This document shows, in pieces, positions 42,762 to 52,380 of a stretch of DNA of 64,000 nt (position 1 is its first letter; every line of letters starts with the position of its first letter). The notes under the pieces were generated by a model. That model was not told the DNA's origin. It did not search any database and saw nothing but the letters and a program-made list of their open reading frames with translations. The translations under genes were made by a program, and so were the position numbers. Location of the stretch: NCBI GenBank assembly GCA_017504165.1, contig JAFVRR010000005.1, forward strand, positions 1-64,000, given 5' to 3'. The DNA comes from Clostridia bacterium. Lineage in GTDB: Bacteria > Bacillota > Clostridia > Christensenellales > Borkfalkiaceae.

Positions 42762-44750
42762 ATGAGAATTGCTTTAACAGGAAATCCAAACAGCGGTAAA
42801 ACGACTATGTTTAACGCGCTTACAGGCCGTAACGAAAAGGTGGGCAACTGGGCGGGCGTAACCGTTGATAAAAAAGAACATAAAATTAAAAAAAGTTTTT
42901 ATAAAGGGGAAGAAGAACTTATCGCGGTAGACTTACCGGGCGCGTACTCAATGTCTCCGTTTACGTCGGAAGAAAGCGTTACTAGCGACTACGTTAAAAA
43001 GGAAAATCCAGACGTTATTATCAATATCGTAGACGCCACTAATTTAAGCCGTAGTTTATTTTTTACTACTCAACTTTTAGAATTAGGCATTCCCGTAGTT
43101 GTTGCTTTAAACAAGGCGGATATTAACAAGAAAAAGGAAACGGAAATTGATGCAGTAGAACTTTCTAAAAAACTTAACTGTACTGTTATTGAAACGATTT
43201 CCACTTCTAAAAAAGGTTTAAAAGCGGTAATTGATGCAACCGTTAAAGGGATAAAAAAAGAGCAAGTTGCCCCTTATAACCAAGGCGACGTTGACCTTAC
43301 GGATAAAAGCGCGGTAGAAGATGCGGACAGAAAAAGATTTGAATTCGTTAACCAAATCGTTAGCGAAGTAGAAAAGAGAAAAGTCTTTACTAAAGACAAA
43401 AACTATCAAGACAAAATTGATGCGGCGCTCACTAATAAATGGTTGGGAATTCCCGTTTTTGCAGTTGTAATGTTTTTAGTATTTGGCATTTCGCAAGCGT
43501 GGGTTGGACCTTGGATTGCCGACACTTTCGTAGGTTGGCTTGAATTAGGTCAAGAACTTGTAGCAAACGCGCTTGGCGAAGGCATTTGGGCGTCAATGCT
43601 CGTTGACGGCGTGATTGGTGGCGTAATTGCCGTTATAGGCTTTTTACCACTAGTTATGGTAATGTATTTTTTAATCGCTTTACTTGAAGACTGCGGATAT
43701 ATGGCAAGAGCGTCGGTCGTACTTGACCCTATATTTAAAAAAGTAGGTTTATCGGGTAAATCTATTATACCTTTCGTAATTGGTACGGGTTGCGCAATCC
43801 CAGGCGTTATGGCTTGCCGTACTATTCGTAACGAAAAGGAAAGAAGAACTACTGCTATGCTCGCTCCGTTTATGCCTTGTGGCGCAAAACTCCCGGTTAT
43901 TTCGCTTTTTGCGGGTGCGTTTTTCGGCAAATCCGTTTGGGTAACGGTTGCAATGTACTTTATTGGTATTTTAATTATACTTGGTGGCGCGTTGCTTATT
44001 AAACTTTTAACCGCAACTAAAAATAAAAAATCTTTCTTCATTATTGAACTTCCCGAATATAAACTTCCTAGTTTATGGGGCGCGTGTAAGTCAATGCTTT
44101 CTCGCGGTTGGGCGTACATAGTAAAAGCGGGTACTATAATACTTATTTGTAACTTTATAGTACACGTAATGCAAACTTTCGACTGGTCTTTTACCGTCGT
44201 TCAAGAAGGTATGGAACACACTTCTATTTTAGCGACTATAGCAACCCCTATTGCGTACTTAATCGCTCCAGTCGTTGGCGTTGTTGCTTGGCAACTTGCC
44301 GCCGCTGCGGTTACCGGATTTATCGCTAAAGAAAACGTAGTTGGTACGCTTGCAGTTTGTTACGGCATTAGCAACTTCTTCAATTTAGAAGATTTAGAAA
44401 TGATTGAAGGCGCTGCGCCTACCGTTGCCGCGGTATTCGGAATAACTAAAGTTGCAGCGTTAGCATTTTTAATGTTTAACCTTTTCTCTCCACCTTGCTT
44501 TGCCGCCCTTGGCGCAATGAACTCTGAAATTAACGACAAAAAGTGGTTTTGGGCAGGCGTTGGACTTCAATTTGCGGTAGGTTATACGGTATCGTTTTTA
44601 GTATATTTCTTCGGTACTTTATTTACGGGTGCAAACTTTACTTCCGTTTGGATGCCAATACTTGGATGGGCAATCGTGCTTTTAATAGCGGGATTACTTG
44701 CATTCTTAATTATTAGAAAAAACAAAAAAGAAAAATCGCAAAATGCGTAA
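42762..44750 (+). CDS. feoB: Ferrous iron transport protein B
   Basis: 662 residues. N-terminal G domain: GNPNSGKTTMFNALTG (G1, about 7-22), VDLPGAYSMSPFTSEE (G3, about 58), NKAD (G4, about 125). The membrane core has two Gate (nucleoside-recognition) domains with GCAIPGVMACRT (about 346-357) and SPPCFAALGAM (about 579). It drives Fe(II) uptake using GTP. Preceded by AGGAGG; followed 12 bp later by its small Cys-rich partner. Confidence 0.97.
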   Translation: MRIALTGNPNSGKTTMFNALTGRNEKVGNWAGVTVDKKEHKIKKSFYKGEEELIAVDLPGAYSMSPFTSEESVTSDYVKKENPDVIINIVDATNLSRSLFFTTQLLELGIPVVVALNKADINKKKETEIDAVELSKKLNCTVIETISTSKKGLKAVIDATVKGIKKEQVAPYNQGDVDLTDKSAVEDADRKRFEFVNQIVSEVEKRKVFTKDKNYQDKIDAALTNKWLGIPVFAVVMFLVFGISQAWVGPWIADTFVGWLELGQELVANALGEGIWASMLVDGVIGGVIAVIGFLPLVMVMYFLIALLEDCGYMARASVVLDPIFKKVGLSGKSIIPFVIGTGCAIPGVMACRTIRNEKERRTTAMLAPFMPCGAKLPVISLFAGAFFGKSVWVTVAMYFIGILIILGGALLIKLLTATKNKKSFFIIELPEYKLPSLWGACKSMLSRGWAYIVKAGTIILICNFIVHVMQTFDWSFTVVQEGMEHTSILATIATPIAYLIAPVVGVVAWQLAAAAVTGFIAKENVVGTLAVCYGISNFFNLEDLEMIEGAAPTVAAVFGITKVAALAFLMFNLFSPPCFAALGAMNSEINDKKWFWAGVGLQFAVGYTVSFLVYFFGTLFTGANFTSVWMPILGWAIVLLIAGLLAFLIIRKNKKEKSQNA

Positions 44751-44762
44751 AAGGAGGGCGTT

Positions 44763-44945
44763 ATGACTCTCGGTGAATATATTGCAATTGCCTTAATAGT
44801 GCTTATTATCGGCGGAGCGGTATTCTATATAATAAAAGCCAAAAAAAGTGGCAAGAAATGTATAGGATGCCCAGACGCTTGCAATTGTAAAAATAAAGGC
44901 AAAAAAGATTGCAACGGAAACTGCCATCAAAGTAAAGATAACTAA
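44763..44945 (+). CDS. FeoB-associated Cys-rich membrane protein
   Basis: 60 residues: one membrane helix (about 7-26) and a Cys/Lys-rich tail with CIGCPDACNCKNK and CNGNC. This matches the small FeoB-associated family; it may help metal handling at the Feo channel. AGGAGGG precedes ATG 44763. The operon ends at the following terminator. Confidence 0.9.
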   Translation: MTLGEYIAIALIVLIIGGAVFYIIKAKKSGKKCIGCPDACNCKNKGKKDCNGNCHQSKDN

Positions 44946-44950
44946 ATTTA

Positions 44951-44983
44951 AAGCCAAAACCGACAAGGTTTTGGCTTGTTTTT
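44951..44983 (+). terminator. feo operon terminator
   Basis: AAGCCAAAACC-GACA-AGGTTTTGGCTT followed by a T run. Confidence 0.85.
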
Positions 44984-45083
44984 TGCTATAAAAAGGCCAA
45001 AAATTGATAAAAAACCTATTTAGTCTTTACAAAAAATAAAATTGTGGTATAATAAAGTAGATAATTTTATTTGGAGAGAAGAA

Positions 45084-45446
45084 ATGAAATACCATGAATC
45101 ACAAGAAATGTATTTAGAAACGATTTTACTACTTAAAAGGAAAAGCGCTTCAGTACGTTCTATAGATATCGCTACCGAATTAGGCTATTCCCGTCCAAGC
45201 GTATCAAGGGCTGTGAATTTACTTCAAAAAAACGGGTATATTTTAATTAGCAAAAACGGCGAAATTAACTTCACGAAAGAAGGCGAAGAAAAGGCTATTA
45301 AAATTTACGAGCGCCACCATATTATAACTGACGTTTTAATAAAAATAGGCGCGGATAAAGAAACCGCCGAAGATAACGCTTGTAGAATAGAACACGTTAT
45401 ATCGGAAGATTTACTTAAAACACTTAAAAACTTTTTAGAAAAATAA
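45084..45446 (+). CDS. DtxR/MntR-family metal-dependent repressor
   Basis: 120 residues from ATG 45084 (TTGGAGAG upstream; the longer frame begins in the promoter). Winged HTH SVRSIDIATELGYSRPSVSRAVNLLQKNGYI (about 22-52), then the metal-binding dimer domain with GEEKAIKIYERHHIITDVLI and DNACRIEHVISEDLL, containing the His/Glu/Cys ligands. No SH3-like third domain, as in MntR. Probably regulates feoA-feoB through the TTAGCAATGGCTAA site. Promoter TTTACA (45026) / TATAAT (45048). Confidence 0.9.
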   Translation: MKYHESQEMYLETILLLKRKSASVRSIDIATELGYSRPSVSRAVNLLQKNGYILISKNGEINFTKEGEEKAIKIYERHHIITDVLIKIGADKETAEDNACRIEHVISEDLLKTLKNFLEK

Positions 45447-45448
45447 TA

Positions 45449-45476
45449 AAAGCGGGCTATTAAGCCCGCTTTTTTA
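45449..45476. terminator. Bidirectional terminator
   Basis: AAAGCGGGCT-ATTA-AGCCCGCTTT with A and T runs, between convergent repressor and gltX genes. Confidence 0.85.
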
Positions 45477-45477
45477 A

Positions 45478-46914
45478 TTAGTTTAATTTATTTAAAGATT
45501 TTGTCAATCTAGAAATAGTGTCTTCTTTGCCTAAAATATCGGCAATTTCAGTAGCGCCACCAGGCGTAACTTCAAGGCCGGTTAAGGCAATTCTCATAAC
45601 GTAGAATAAAGTTTTAGATTTTACGCCTAATTCGTTTGCTTTTTCTGATAAAGTAGCGAAAATCACGTCGTTAGTAAAGTTGTCAATGCCGTTTAAAGTT
45701 TCAATAATCGTAGGTAAAAGAGTTTTAGCAACTTCTACGCTAGATTTTTGCTTGTTGTTTTCGTATAAAGCATTATCAAAATCGTTAAATTCAGTTAAAA
45801 ATGCAACTTTTTCAGGAATATCGCTTAAAATTTCGATACGGTTTTTAATAAGTTTAGCAACTTTACCTATATCGTATTTTCCGTAAACTGAACTGTTTTT
45901 AAAGAAAGGCTCAGCCCTTTTAACGAATTCTTCGTTGTCCATAGCCTTTAAGTATTCGCCGTTGAGCCAACGGAGTTTAACGTCGTCAAAGATTGAAGGG
46001 GATTTAGAAATACCCGACAAATCAAAAAGTTCAATCATTTCGGGAATAGTCATTTTTTCCGCGTTATTTTTAGGACACCAACCAAGGAGAGCAACGTAGT
46101 TAATAATCGCCTCTTCAAGATAACCTTTGTTAATAAAGTCGTCAAAGTTAGCATCGCCATAGCGTTTAGAAAGTTTTCTAGTCGCGTCCTTCATAATAGT
46201 AGGAAGGTGAATATAAACGGGTCTTTCCCAACCAAACGCGTCGTACATCAAATTGTATTTAGGCGTGGAAGAAAGGTATTCAGTACCCCTTATAACGTGA
46301 GAGATTTTCATTAAGTGGTCGTCGATAACGTTTGCAAAGTTATAAGTAGGCATACCGTCAGACTTAATTAAAATATTATCTTCAAGGTCAGCGTAATCAA
46401 CTTCAATCGTGCCGAAAATTAAATCTTCGTACGAACTAACTCCCTTTTCAGGAATATTTTGTCTAATAACGAAAGGCTCGCCATTTTTAATTCTTTCTTC
46501 CGCCTCTTCTTTAGAGATTTTTAAACAATGTTTATCGTATTTTCTATTGCCGTTTTCGTCGGTTAAACTTTCAAGCCTTTCTTTAGTGCAGAAACAATAG
46601 TACGCACCGCCAAGGTCGATAAGTTTTTTGGCGTACTGCATATACATTTCCTTTCTTTCACTTTGGGTATAAGGGCCGTAATCACCGCCAACGTCCGGGC
46701 CTTCGTCGTATTTTAAACCAGAATTAATAAGTGAAGAGTAAATTACTTCTAAAGCGCCTTCAACGAACCTTTCGCGGTCGGTATCTTCAATTCTTAAAAT
46801 AAAATCACCGCCGTTGTGCTTAGCGTAAAGGTAAGCGTAAAGGGCAGTTCTAAGTCCGCCAAGGTGCATAAAACCCGTTGGGCTTGGGGCAAATCTTGTT
46901 CTTACTTTTTCCAT
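45478..46914 (-). CDS. gltX: Glutamyl-tRNA synthetase
   Basis: 478 residues. Class I motifs: FAPSPTGFMHLGGLRTA (HIGH-type, about 8-24) and RKLSKRYGD (KMSKS-type, about 245). Charges tRNA-Glu in the cytosol. AAGGAG precedes ATG 46914; radC lies 9 bp upstream on the same strand, so the two are probably co-transcribed. Confidence 0.97.
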   Translation of the reverse strand: MEKVRTRFAPSPTGFMHLGGLRTALYAYLYAKHNGGDFILRIEDTDRERFVEGALEVIYSSLINSGLKYDEGPDVGGDYGPYTQSERKEMYMQYAKKLIDLGGAYYCFCTKERLESLTDENGNRKYDKHCLKISKEEAEERIKNGEPFVIRQNIPEKGVSSYEDLIFGTIEVDYADLEDNILIKSDGMPTYNFANVIDDHLMKISHVIRGTEYLSSTPKYNLMYDAFGWERPVYIHLPTIMKDATRKLSKRYGDANFDDFINKGYLEEAIINYVALLGWCPKNNAEKMTIPEMIELFDLSGISKSPSIFDDVKLRWLNGEYLKAMDNEEFVKRAEPFFKNSSVYGKYDIGKVAKLIKNRIEILSDIPEKVAFLTEFNDFDNALYENNKQKSSVEVAKTLLPTIIETLNGIDNFTNDVIFATLSEKANELGVKSKTLFYVMRIALTGLEVTPGGATEIADILGKEDTISRLTKSLNKLN

Positions 46915-46923
46915 AATATCTCC

Positions 46924-47643
46924 TTAAAAGTTTTTGTCAACTTTGTCTTTTATTTTTTGTAATCTGTTATCGTAGAAATAACTGTAAACTTCGTTACCGC
47001 TAACTATCAAATGGTCGTAAAAACTTACTTTGTATAGTTTTAAAAGGGCGTAAATCTTTTCCGTTGCGTTATCGTCTGCGTCCGAAGGCTTTGGATATTT
47101 AGCAAAGTGATTGTGCGCAATAACAACCGAATCGGGCTTATTTATAAGTAAACCTTTGGTAATTTCAGTAAAGTCTATTAAAACGGAATCCTTACTTTTG
47201 CTATCCATAATCGAAGTGTTGATAACTTCGTTATTTTTATTTAAATAAACTATTAAAAATACTTCGTGGTCGTACCCGCTAAAAATTTCGGGCAAATGCT
47301 CGCGACAGTCTGAAATATTAGAAAACTTAGTTTTAGATATTTCCTTTTTGCTTAATGTTTTAGTAAGGTAATCGATTAAAGATAAAAAGCAAGCGGTATT
47401 TTCGCCTAAGCCTTTAACGGAAGACAAAACTTCTGCATCCGCCTCAATAACTCCTTTAAGCGAGCCGAACTCGTTAATTAAACTGTGCGCTAAAGCGTTA
47501 GTGTCAATTCTTGGTAAAGAATAACTGAGAAGAAGTTCTAGTAGTTCGTGTTCTTTAAAACTCTCTTTACCCGTTTTAAATTTTTCTCTAAGCCTTTTTC
47601 TATGCCCGTCGTGTAAATTTTTATCTCTTGAATCCATAACCAC
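46924..47643 (-). CDS. radC: RadC-family JAB-domain protein
   Basis: 239 residues. N-terminal helix-hairpin-helix-like region (EHELLELLLSYSLPRIDTNALAHSLI, SVKGLGENTACFL), then the JAMM domain with VVIAHNHFAKYPKPSDADD (HxHx10D, about 178-192). The normal HNHPSG reads HNHFAK here; metal ligands are kept. Role in DNA repair is uncertain in the family. Confidence 0.9.
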   Translation of the reverse strand: MVMDSRDKNLHDGHRKRLREKFKTGKESFKEHELLELLLSYSLPRIDTNALAHSLINEFGSLKGVIEADAEVLSSVKGLGENTACFLSLIDYLTKTLSKKEISKTKFSNISDCREHLPEIFSGYDHEVFLIVYLNKNNEVINTSIMDSKSKDSVLIDFTEITKGLLINKPDSVVIAHNHFAKYPKPSDADDNATEKIYALLKLYKVSFYDHLIVSGNEVYSYFYDNRLQKIKDKVDKNF

Positions 47644-47731
47644 ACCTATCCTTTAAAGTTTAACATATTTTTTTAAAAATGTTAAATATAAATATACAAA
47701 AAGTCAATATTTATGTTAAACTAATATTATT

Positions 47732-49015
47732 ATGAATAAATATTTTGAAAAAGCGGTTGAAAAAACCAAAGAATTAGTACAAATTAAAAGTGTAAAAGAA
47801 CCACCTATTGGCGGAATGCCTTTTGGCAAAGGGATAGCGGACGCCTTAAATTACTTTTTAGACCTAGCGAAAAGTTTAGGTTTTGAAACGGTCAACTACG
47901 ATAATTATATTGGCGAAGTAGTTTTTGGCGAAGGTAATGATAAAGACGGTTTTGCAATTTTATGCCACCTTGACGTCGTTCCCGAGGGGGACGAAAGCAA
48001 ATGGACCTATCCGCCTTATAGCGGTGTGGAAGTAAACGGCGAAATTTACGGGCGCGGTATCGTTGACGATAAAGCCCCCGCAGTTCTTTGCCTATACGCG
48101 TTAAAAGAACTTAAAGATAGCGGTTTTATCCCATCTAAAAAAATTAAACTCATTTTAGGTTGCGATGAAGAAAGCGGTTGGGATTGCATAGAGCATTATT
48201 CTAAAGTTGCCGTAATGCCAAACGAAGGTTTCTCGCCCGACGGCGAATTTCCTGTAATTTACGCCGAAAAGGGTATTTTGCACGTAGAGTTTTCTTTTGA
48301 CTACGATAGTAGATTAATAAGTTTAAGTGGTGGCGAAAGGGTAAATATGGTATGCGACTTTGCTACCGCTAAAGTTGATAGTCTTACCGAAAGCGAAATT
48401 AAAATTTTAAAGGGCGTTGGTTTAACTGTTGAAGAAAATTTAGTTAAATCTTACGGTAAATCGGCGCACGGCTCAACGCCAGAAATTGGCGAAAACGCAT
48501 TAAAAAGGCTATTTATAGGTTTAGGTAGCGTTGGGTTAATCGATTTAGACGTGTATTCGGGCTTATTCTTAAACGAAGACTTATTTTCCGAAATTAAAGA
48601 TGAAACGGGCAAGTTAACCTTCTCGCCAGACGTATGCTTTTTAAGCGACGGCAAACTAAAAGTTCAAACGGATATTAGATACCCCGCAACTTTCCCTCTT
48701 GATAAAATTTTAGAACTCGTTTTAGAGTTAGGCGAATACAAAATATTACACGAGCAAGCGCCTATTATGTGCGATAAAGACGGCAAACTAGTAAAAACCT
48801 TGCTTGATATTTATAATAAAGAGTTTAACGCAAGCGAATTACCTATCGCAATCGGTGGTGGAACGTACGCAAGGGCGCTTAAAAACGGCGTCGCTTTCGG
48901 CCCGTCTATGCTAACCGATAATATGTGCCACGTTCCTAATGAAAGAATGAAAATATCAAATATGGCAAAGTGTTATAACGTTTATTATAAAGCAATTGAA
49001 AAATTAACGAAATAA
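47732..49015 (+). CDS. Sapep/PepV-type M20 dipeptidase
   Basis: 427 residues. LCHLDVVPEGDESKW (first metal His/Asp, about 74-88), GRGIVDDKAPA (about 110-120), DEESGWDC (Glu pair, about 146-153), and a late GGGTYARAL motif. This matches the Mn-dependent dipeptidases of Bacillota (PepV/Sapep). Cytosolic. The promoter region is short; a weak or absent ribosome binding site (TAATATTATT before ATG 47732) suggests a leaderless or poorly initiated message. Confidence 0.92.
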   Translation: MNKYFEKAVEKTKELVQIKSVKEPPIGGMPFGKGIADALNYFLDLAKSLGFETVNYDNYIGEVVFGEGNDKDGFAILCHLDVVPEGDESKWTYPPYSGVEVNGEIYGRGIVDDKAPAVLCLYALKELKDSGFIPSKKIKLILGCDEESGWDCIEHYSKVAVMPNEGFSPDGEFPVIYAEKGILHVEFSFDYDSRLISLSGGERVNMVCDFATAKVDSLTESEIKILKGVGLTVEENLVKSYGKSAHGSTPEIGENALKRLFIGLGSVGLIDLDVYSGLFLNEDLFSEIKDETGKLTFSPDVCFLSDGKLKVQTDIRYPATFPLDKILELVLELGEYKILHEQAPIMCDKDGKLVKTLLDIYNKEFNASELPIAIGGGTYARALKNGVAFGPSMLTDNMCHVPNERMKISNMAKCYNVYYKAIEKLTK

Positions 49016-49050
49016 TCGCAAAAAAACATATTAAATGTCGGTATTTTCTA

Positions 49051-49079
49051 TTTACAAAAGGGAAAATATGGTTTAAAAT
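49051..49079 (+). promoter_or_regulatory. Promoter of GH20-like gene
   Basis: TTTACA (49051-49056), 17-base spacer, TAAAAT (49074-49079). The TTTACAAAAGG block matches that of the nagB promoter. Confidence 0.65.
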
Positions 49080-49115
49080 AGTAAAAGCAAGATAAATATC
49101 TTAACGGAGGAAATT

Positions 49116-50999
49116 ATGAATTTAAATATTCGTGCATTGCAAATCGACCTTGCAAGACAAAAAGAAACTATCGAATTTGTTAAATCGTATATCGATAGGG
49201 CTAAAAAGTACGACTATACACACGTATTTTTCTACTTGGAAAACGTCGTTCGTACTGAAGATACAGAGTTTTTTAATGAAGAAGAAACGTATTCTTTAGA
49301 AGAAATGAAAGAAATTGTAGACTATGCACTTTCTCTCGGCTTAGGCGTTATTCCTGCCTTTGAAAATTTAGGTCACCAAGAAAAACTTTTCTTTTATCCA
49401 GAACTTGAAAAGTTTAAAGAAACTAAAGACCCAGACTGTGTTAAAAGGTCTTTCGGCGTAGGCGATGCTTGCCCTTCAAATAAAGAATTTTTAGCATTCT
49501 CTGATAAATATATTAGCGACGTTTGCTCTATTTTCCCAGGCGAATTCGTTCACGTAGGTCTTGACGAGCCTTGGAACTTTGCCGTTTGTAAAGATTGTCA
49601 AGAAAGAATTAAAAACGGCGAAACTAAAAACGAACTTTTCTTAAAACACATTCTTCATACTTACGAACTTTGCAAAAAAATTGGCAAACGTATGATTATG
49701 TGGGACGATTTCTTTGAAAACGCAGATATCGTTAGAGATTTACCACGCGATATTATCTTTAGTAACTGGAACTATACGTATATTTCACAAATTCCAAACG
49801 GTCACTGGACAAACAGAAATAAAAAAGACTGGTTTGCTTTATACGATAAACTTGGCTTTGATTATATGTTCTGCACTTACGCAAACAGAACTTCAAGTAT
49901 TTATAACGTAGAAAGTTTTACGGAATATGCGTTAAAGCATAAACCAATCGGCGCTATTATGACTGCTTGGGAAAGAGCGGATACCTTCTACGAAGGCGCA
50001 TACCCACACATTGCATACGCAGGTAGATTATGGGCTGGTAAAATTTCTACTAAAGAAGAAATTATCGACCTTTACGCTGAAATTATCGGTTCTAAAAAGA
50101 TTGCCGAAGTGCTTTACGACTTTACTTCAGCAGGTGACGGACTTAACTTAACTTTAACTGAAAAGAGCGTAAAAGACGGTATGTTCAAATACGCTAACGG
50201 CAAGCACCTTGTTTATGCGGTAAAGGAAATTGAAGAAGAATACGGTAAATTAACCGGCGAAGGCAAAGATATTGTTACCGATATTTACAACGTATTATAT
50301 GCAGGTGTTTTAGCGCTTAAATCAAATGCTATTGCTAAAGAAGTATTTGCTAACTACGAATTAGGTAAAGATAACTCTTATTTAATCCCTGAAGTTCAAA
50401 AAATTAAAGACGAATACGTAAAAATTAAAGAAAGAGCAGACGGTTTATGGGCTAAAAATAGACCAGGTATTAAGAGCGTTAAAAACAAATACGGTAAAAA
50501 ATACGAAAGTATCTTTAACGGTCTTGATACCGTTATGGCAAACCTTGCTAAAAACGAAAGATGCGGTGTTCTTTCTGTAGAATATTTATTTACTGATATG
50601 TACGCTACTGGTCAAGCAATTATTTCCGTTAAACATAAAGGCTATGATGAAGAAGTTGTTTACCACGGCAACTTAAAACAAGCAGGTTCTAACTACGACC
50701 TTGGCGGTATTTTCGGTTACAACTTCAAAACAAGAAACGAAGAAATCGAATACGTTAAATTTACTGCAACAGGCGAAGGCGCAATGTATCCAAGTTATTT
50801 TAGATTTGTTTACAACGGCCAATATTTCGTACCAGCAAGCGTTGAAGTTGTTGAAGGTCAAGTAATGTTTGCCGAAAAAGTTTTAGAAGACAACACTCGT
50901 TTTGCAATGCTTGGTAACGATAACGGTGTTGCACACTTCAACCACGTTGAACTTGCACACGAAAAACATACTATAAAGGTGACCTTCAAACCCCTTTAA
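49116..50999 (+). CDS. GH20-family beta-N-acetylhexosaminidase-like enzyme
   Basis: 627 residues. Residues about 1-330 form a beta/alpha barrel with GHQEKLFFYPE (about 85) and FVHVGLDEPWNF (about 147-158), whose Asp-Glu pair fits the GH20 catalytic site. A helical middle and a beta-rich C-terminal part (about 480-627) follow. No signal peptide, so it would act on imported amino-sugar oligosaccharides. nagB at 19741 uses the product glucosamine-6-phosphate, and both promoters share TTTACAAAAGG. AACGGAGGA precedes ATG 49116. Confidence 0.85.
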   Translation: MNLNIRALQIDLARQKETIEFVKSYIDRAKKYDYTHVFFYLENVVRTEDTEFFNEEETYSLEEMKEIVDYALSLGLGVIPAFENLGHQEKLFFYPELEKFKETKDPDCVKRSFGVGDACPSNKEFLAFSDKYISDVCSIFPGEFVHVGLDEPWNFAVCKDCQERIKNGETKNELFLKHILHTYELCKKIGKRMIMWDDFFENADIVRDLPRDIIFSNWNYTYISQIPNGHWTNRNKKDWFALYDKLGFDYMFCTYANRTSSIYNVESFTEYALKHKPIGAIMTAWERADTFYEGAYPHIAYAGRLWAGKISTKEEIIDLYAEIIGSKKIAEVLYDFTSAGDGLNLTLTEKSVKDGMFKYANGKHLVYAVKEIEEEYGKLTGEGKDIVTDIYNVLYAGVLALKSNAIAKEVFANYELGKDNSYLIPEVQKIKDEYVKIKERADGLWAKNRPGIKSVKNKYGKKYESIFNGLDTVMANLAKNERCGVLSVEYLFTDMYATGQAIISVKHKGYDEEVVYHGNLKQAGSNYDLGGIFGYNFKTRNEEIEYVKFTATGEGAMYPSYFRFVYNGQYFVPASVEVVEGQVMFAEKVLEDNTRFAMLGNDNGVAHFNHVELAHEKHTIKVTFKPL

Positions 51000-51011
51000 T
51001 TTAAAGCCATA

Positions 51012-51436
51012 TTAACTTCGCAATACTGTGTTTACTGCTTCGGTTTTGGACTTTGATAACCAACAAGGTTAATCAAATCCCAAACCCTGTGCGAGCCTCG
51101 TCTTGCTCGCTACTATGGCTTTAAATGCGCACTACGATTAAGCAAGGTGTAATTTCGCAATACTGCGTTAACTGCTTTGGTTTTGGACTTCGATAACCAA
51201 AAAGGTTAATCTCACCCCAAATTCGCGAGCCTTGTCTTGCTCGCTACTATGGCTTTAAATTCGCACTACGATTAAGCAAGGTGTAATTTCGCAATACTGT
51301 GTTTACTGTTCGTTTGTGTGACCCCAACAACCAAAAAGGTTAGTTGTGTCCACTCAAACTTCACGAGCCTTGTCTTGCTCGTTTCTAGTGCTTTTAAAAG
51401 AAGTTAATCAAATCCCAAACCCTGTGCGAGCCTTGA
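51012..51436. repeat. Tandem imperfect repeats with covarying hairpins
   Basis: No gene. TTCGCAATACTG recurs at 51017, 51154 and 51288 (periods 137 and 134), with a partial fourth unit at about 51401-51436. Each unit has a long hairpin around AACC-AAxAA-GGTT and a second GCGAGC-CTTGTCTT-GCTCGC hairpin, then CTATGGCTTTAAAT. In unit 1 the long stem uses GGTTTTGG...TTTGAT; in unit 3 it uses GTTTGTGTG...CAAC, with matching changes on the other arm. Confidence 0.8.
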
Positions 51437-51473
51437 AATGCTAGCAACTAGTGTTTTAAATAATTACTTAAAA

Positions 51474-51682
51474 AGGCCCCTTTGTGTAAAGGGGGCTCCG
51501 CGTAGCGGTGGGGGATTGAAAGATAACTGTCATTATGAGTCTGGCTTACTTTGTTCCGCTGTTGAAGAATCTCAACTATATTAACTAAGGAAGAGATATT
51601 TCGTAAGTAGGGCAAGAAGAATGTCTTAATATGACATTAACATTAAATAAAAAAGACTTTCTAAAATTTTAGGAAGTCTTTT
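51474..51682. other. Non-coding stretch with G-rich repeat-like block
   Basis: Contains GGCCCCTTTGTGTAAAGGGG then GCTCCGCGTAGCGGTGGGG (about 51475-51515), a pattern seen in dispersed intergenic repeats of clostridia. A terminator-like hairpin AAAAGACTTTCTAAAA/TTTTAGGAAGTCTTTT (51650-51684) closes the SLOG gene on the minus strand. Confidence 0.55.
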
Positions 51683-52237
51683 TTATATAAATTCAAAAAC
51701 GTTAATTATTTGTTTTTTCTTTTTAATTGCGTAATCGTACGCTATTTTAGTACCGCTTTTAGGTTGGTAAACGAATATATCTTTTTTAGAGTGTTTTCGC
51801 ATTTTAGGTTTGTAATTTTTATCGTAATAAAAGACGCAATAGTCACTATCGTTAATCATTGCTTGGTTTCTTTCTATATAACTTGCTTTGCCAGCCGTAT
51901 ATTTAGTTTTATATTCAAATTCTTCATCTACGCAAAAAAGTTCAGTTTCGGATTTAAATATTTTTAAATACAACTTTTCAAATTTTTCTTTCTCACTTTG
52001 TAAAACTATTCCTTCACTTTTGCAAGTATAACCTATTCGTTTTAAGTCAATAAATTTTTCTTTTAATTGAGAAAGAATTTTTAAGCATAAATCGTCAAAC
52101 TCGCTATTGCTCCCAAACAAAAAAATTTTTACGTTTTTATTTAATATTAAATCTAAAACTATTTCTTTTGTTTTTGTTTCAACCTTATCTAAATTATCTA
52201 TCTTTCGATGACCTATAAAACAACAAATTTTTTCCAT
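51683..52237 (-). CDS. SLOG-fold (DUF1273/YpsA-like) protein, module 1
   Basis: 184 residues from ATG 52237; an in-frame ATG at 52246 is possible but has no spaced ribosome binding site. ICCFIGHRKI at the start, LFGSNSEFDDLCLKIL (about 40-55), and RNQAMINDSDYCVFYYD (about 121-137) are the nucleotide-binding features of SLOG/DUF1273 proteins. These are thought to bind or process nucleotide-derived ligands. It is divergent from an XRE-type regulator, the same arrangement as at 59818-60673. Confidence 0.82.
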   Translation of the reverse strand: MEKICCFIGHRKIDNLDKVETKTKEIVLDLILNKNVKIFLFGSNSEFDDLCLKILSQLKEKFIDLKRIGYTCKSEGIVLQSEKEKFEKLYLKIFKSETELFCVDEEFEYKTKYTAGKASYIERNQAMINDSDYCVFYYDKNYKPKMRKHSKKDIFVYQPKSGTKIAYDYAIKKKKQIINVFEFI

Positions 52238-52380
52238 ATATACCATTTCCGTAACAGTTTTTCTATTTTAATTACAATATCCGTTAATAATAATAACATA
52301 AACGGTAAATATTTGCAAATAATATACGGAATACGAGAATATTTTAAATAATGGTTTTGCTAAAATAAATATAAGGATAT

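Noticed and set aside
43550..44119. 189-residue minus-strand frame within feoB
   Set aside because: Antisense shadow of a strongly conserved gene; composition rich in Pro/Ser/Ile as expected from reverse reading.
51012..51436. Second CRISPR-like array
   Set aside because: Units are about 135 bp, imperfect, and lack equal repeats with unique spacers; they are tandem hairpin repeats.
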